Shown here piece after piece: positions 63,765 to 64,000 of a stretch of DNA of 64,000 bases. Location of the stretch: the NCBI RefSeq assembly GCF_003583365.1, contig NZ_QXED01000005.1, forward strand, positions 1-64,000, read 5' to 3'. The stretch is from Fibrisoma montanum. GTDB lineage: Bacteria; Bacteroidota; Bacteroidia; Cytophagales; Spirosomataceae. The position numbers and the translations under genes are program-made. How positions within the stretch are numbered: position 1 is the first letter of the stretch; every line of letters starts with the position of its first letter. Under the pieces are notes generated by a model. That model was not told the DNA's origin. It saw only the letters and a program-made list of their open reading frames with translations, and searched no databases.

Positions 63765-64000
63765 CTAAAAGTTAACCAACAACCCTACGGATGCGTAGTT
63801 GATCCAGGTGAAGTTGTACACATCATCGACGTCGGCCCCGCCTTCGACAACCCGGTAGCCGGCTTTCAGGCCAACTGCTGGACTAAGCTGATACGCCAGC
63901 CCCGCAAATATGTCTTCCGCCCGCCCGAATCGGGAACCCAGCGCATCCCCCTCGACCAGAATCGTCCACTGCTCCGTAGGCCGGTAGGCTGCATATACAT
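63765..64000 (-). CDS. Outer-membrane beta-barrel protein, C-terminal part (cut by window edge)
   Basis: The minus strand has an open frame from the window end to a TAG at 63765-63767. The visible 77 residues read as barrel strands (EQWTILVEGDALGSRF, DIFAGLAYQLSPAVGLKAGYR) and end in YASVGLLVNF, with the terminal Phe typical of outer-membrane barrels. The N-terminus lies outside the window. Confidence 0.8.
   Translation of the reverse strand, partial: VYAAYRPTEQWTILVEGDALGSRFGRAEDIFAGLAYQLSPAVGLKAGYRVVEGGADVDDVYNFTWINYASVGLLVNF

Overview
The window looks like a chromosomal segment of a high-GC Bacteroidota of the order Cytophagales, most like Spirosoma and its relatives. This is inferred from the gene content (an Oar-type TonB-dependent receptor, DUF6909-like, DUF4332 and Mut7-C proteins, PAS-rich soluble histidine kinases), from start sites without Shine-Dalgarno motifs, and from TAnnTTTG-type -7 promoter boxes. 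No rRNA, tRNA, CRISPR array, transposase or phage gene was seen.

Layout. 0.2-2.9 kb: a Tat-exported Gfo/Idh/MocA oxidoreductase and an MFS transporter. 2.9-11.1 kb (minus strand): an exopolysaccharide synthase locus with a response regulator, a membrane histidine kinase, a BcsB-like periplasmic subunit, an outer-membrane protein, a GT2 synthase carrying an N-terminal MshEN (GspE-N type) domain, and a polytopic membrane protein. 11.1-13.5 kb: a more AT-rich stretch with an ABC-2 type transporter preceded by a 56-codon ORF. 13.5-17.6 kb: a sugar-nucleotide epimerase, a Kup potassium transporter and a DUF2064 protein. 17.7-20.8 kb: a TonB-dependent receptor, followed by an intergenic array of five copies of a 21-bp near-palindrome.

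21.3-29.1 kb holds the most unusual gene set: a YnjB/YnjC-like binding protein and two permeases, then (after a reversed three-gene block containing a PadR regulator) two tandem GATase/ThuA-fold-like proteins, an ABC ATPase and a cysteine-rich radical SAM enzyme. 29.1-31.6 kb is a TetR-controlled redox module (PPOX-like, DUF1348, AhpD-like) with two matching operators. 31.8-36.6 kb has a PAP2-like protein lacking the usual nucleophile His, a decayed duplicate of a metallophosphoesterase, and an arsenic operon (arsR-arsM-acr3-metallophosphoesterase) with clear ArsR sites. 36.7-43.1 kb: a TSUP transporter, a five-PAS kinase, a lone receiver, and the divergent mntH/mntR pair with an MntR box.

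43.2-52.1 kb (plus strand) looks like a surface-glycan or lipid decoration cluster: LptF/G-like permease, EamA transporter, two GT-C-like membrane proteins, two DPM1/GtrB-like GT2 enzymes and an MBOAT acyltransferase. 52.1-64 kb is mostly housekeeping: a PAS kinase, malate:quinone oxidoreductase, Mut7-C protein, a nucleosidase-like DUF6909 protein, a DUF1028 protein, two paralogous outer-membrane barrels, a DegP-like protease without a signal peptide, two small proteins and a barrel gene cut by the window edge. Long hairpins separate many transcription units.
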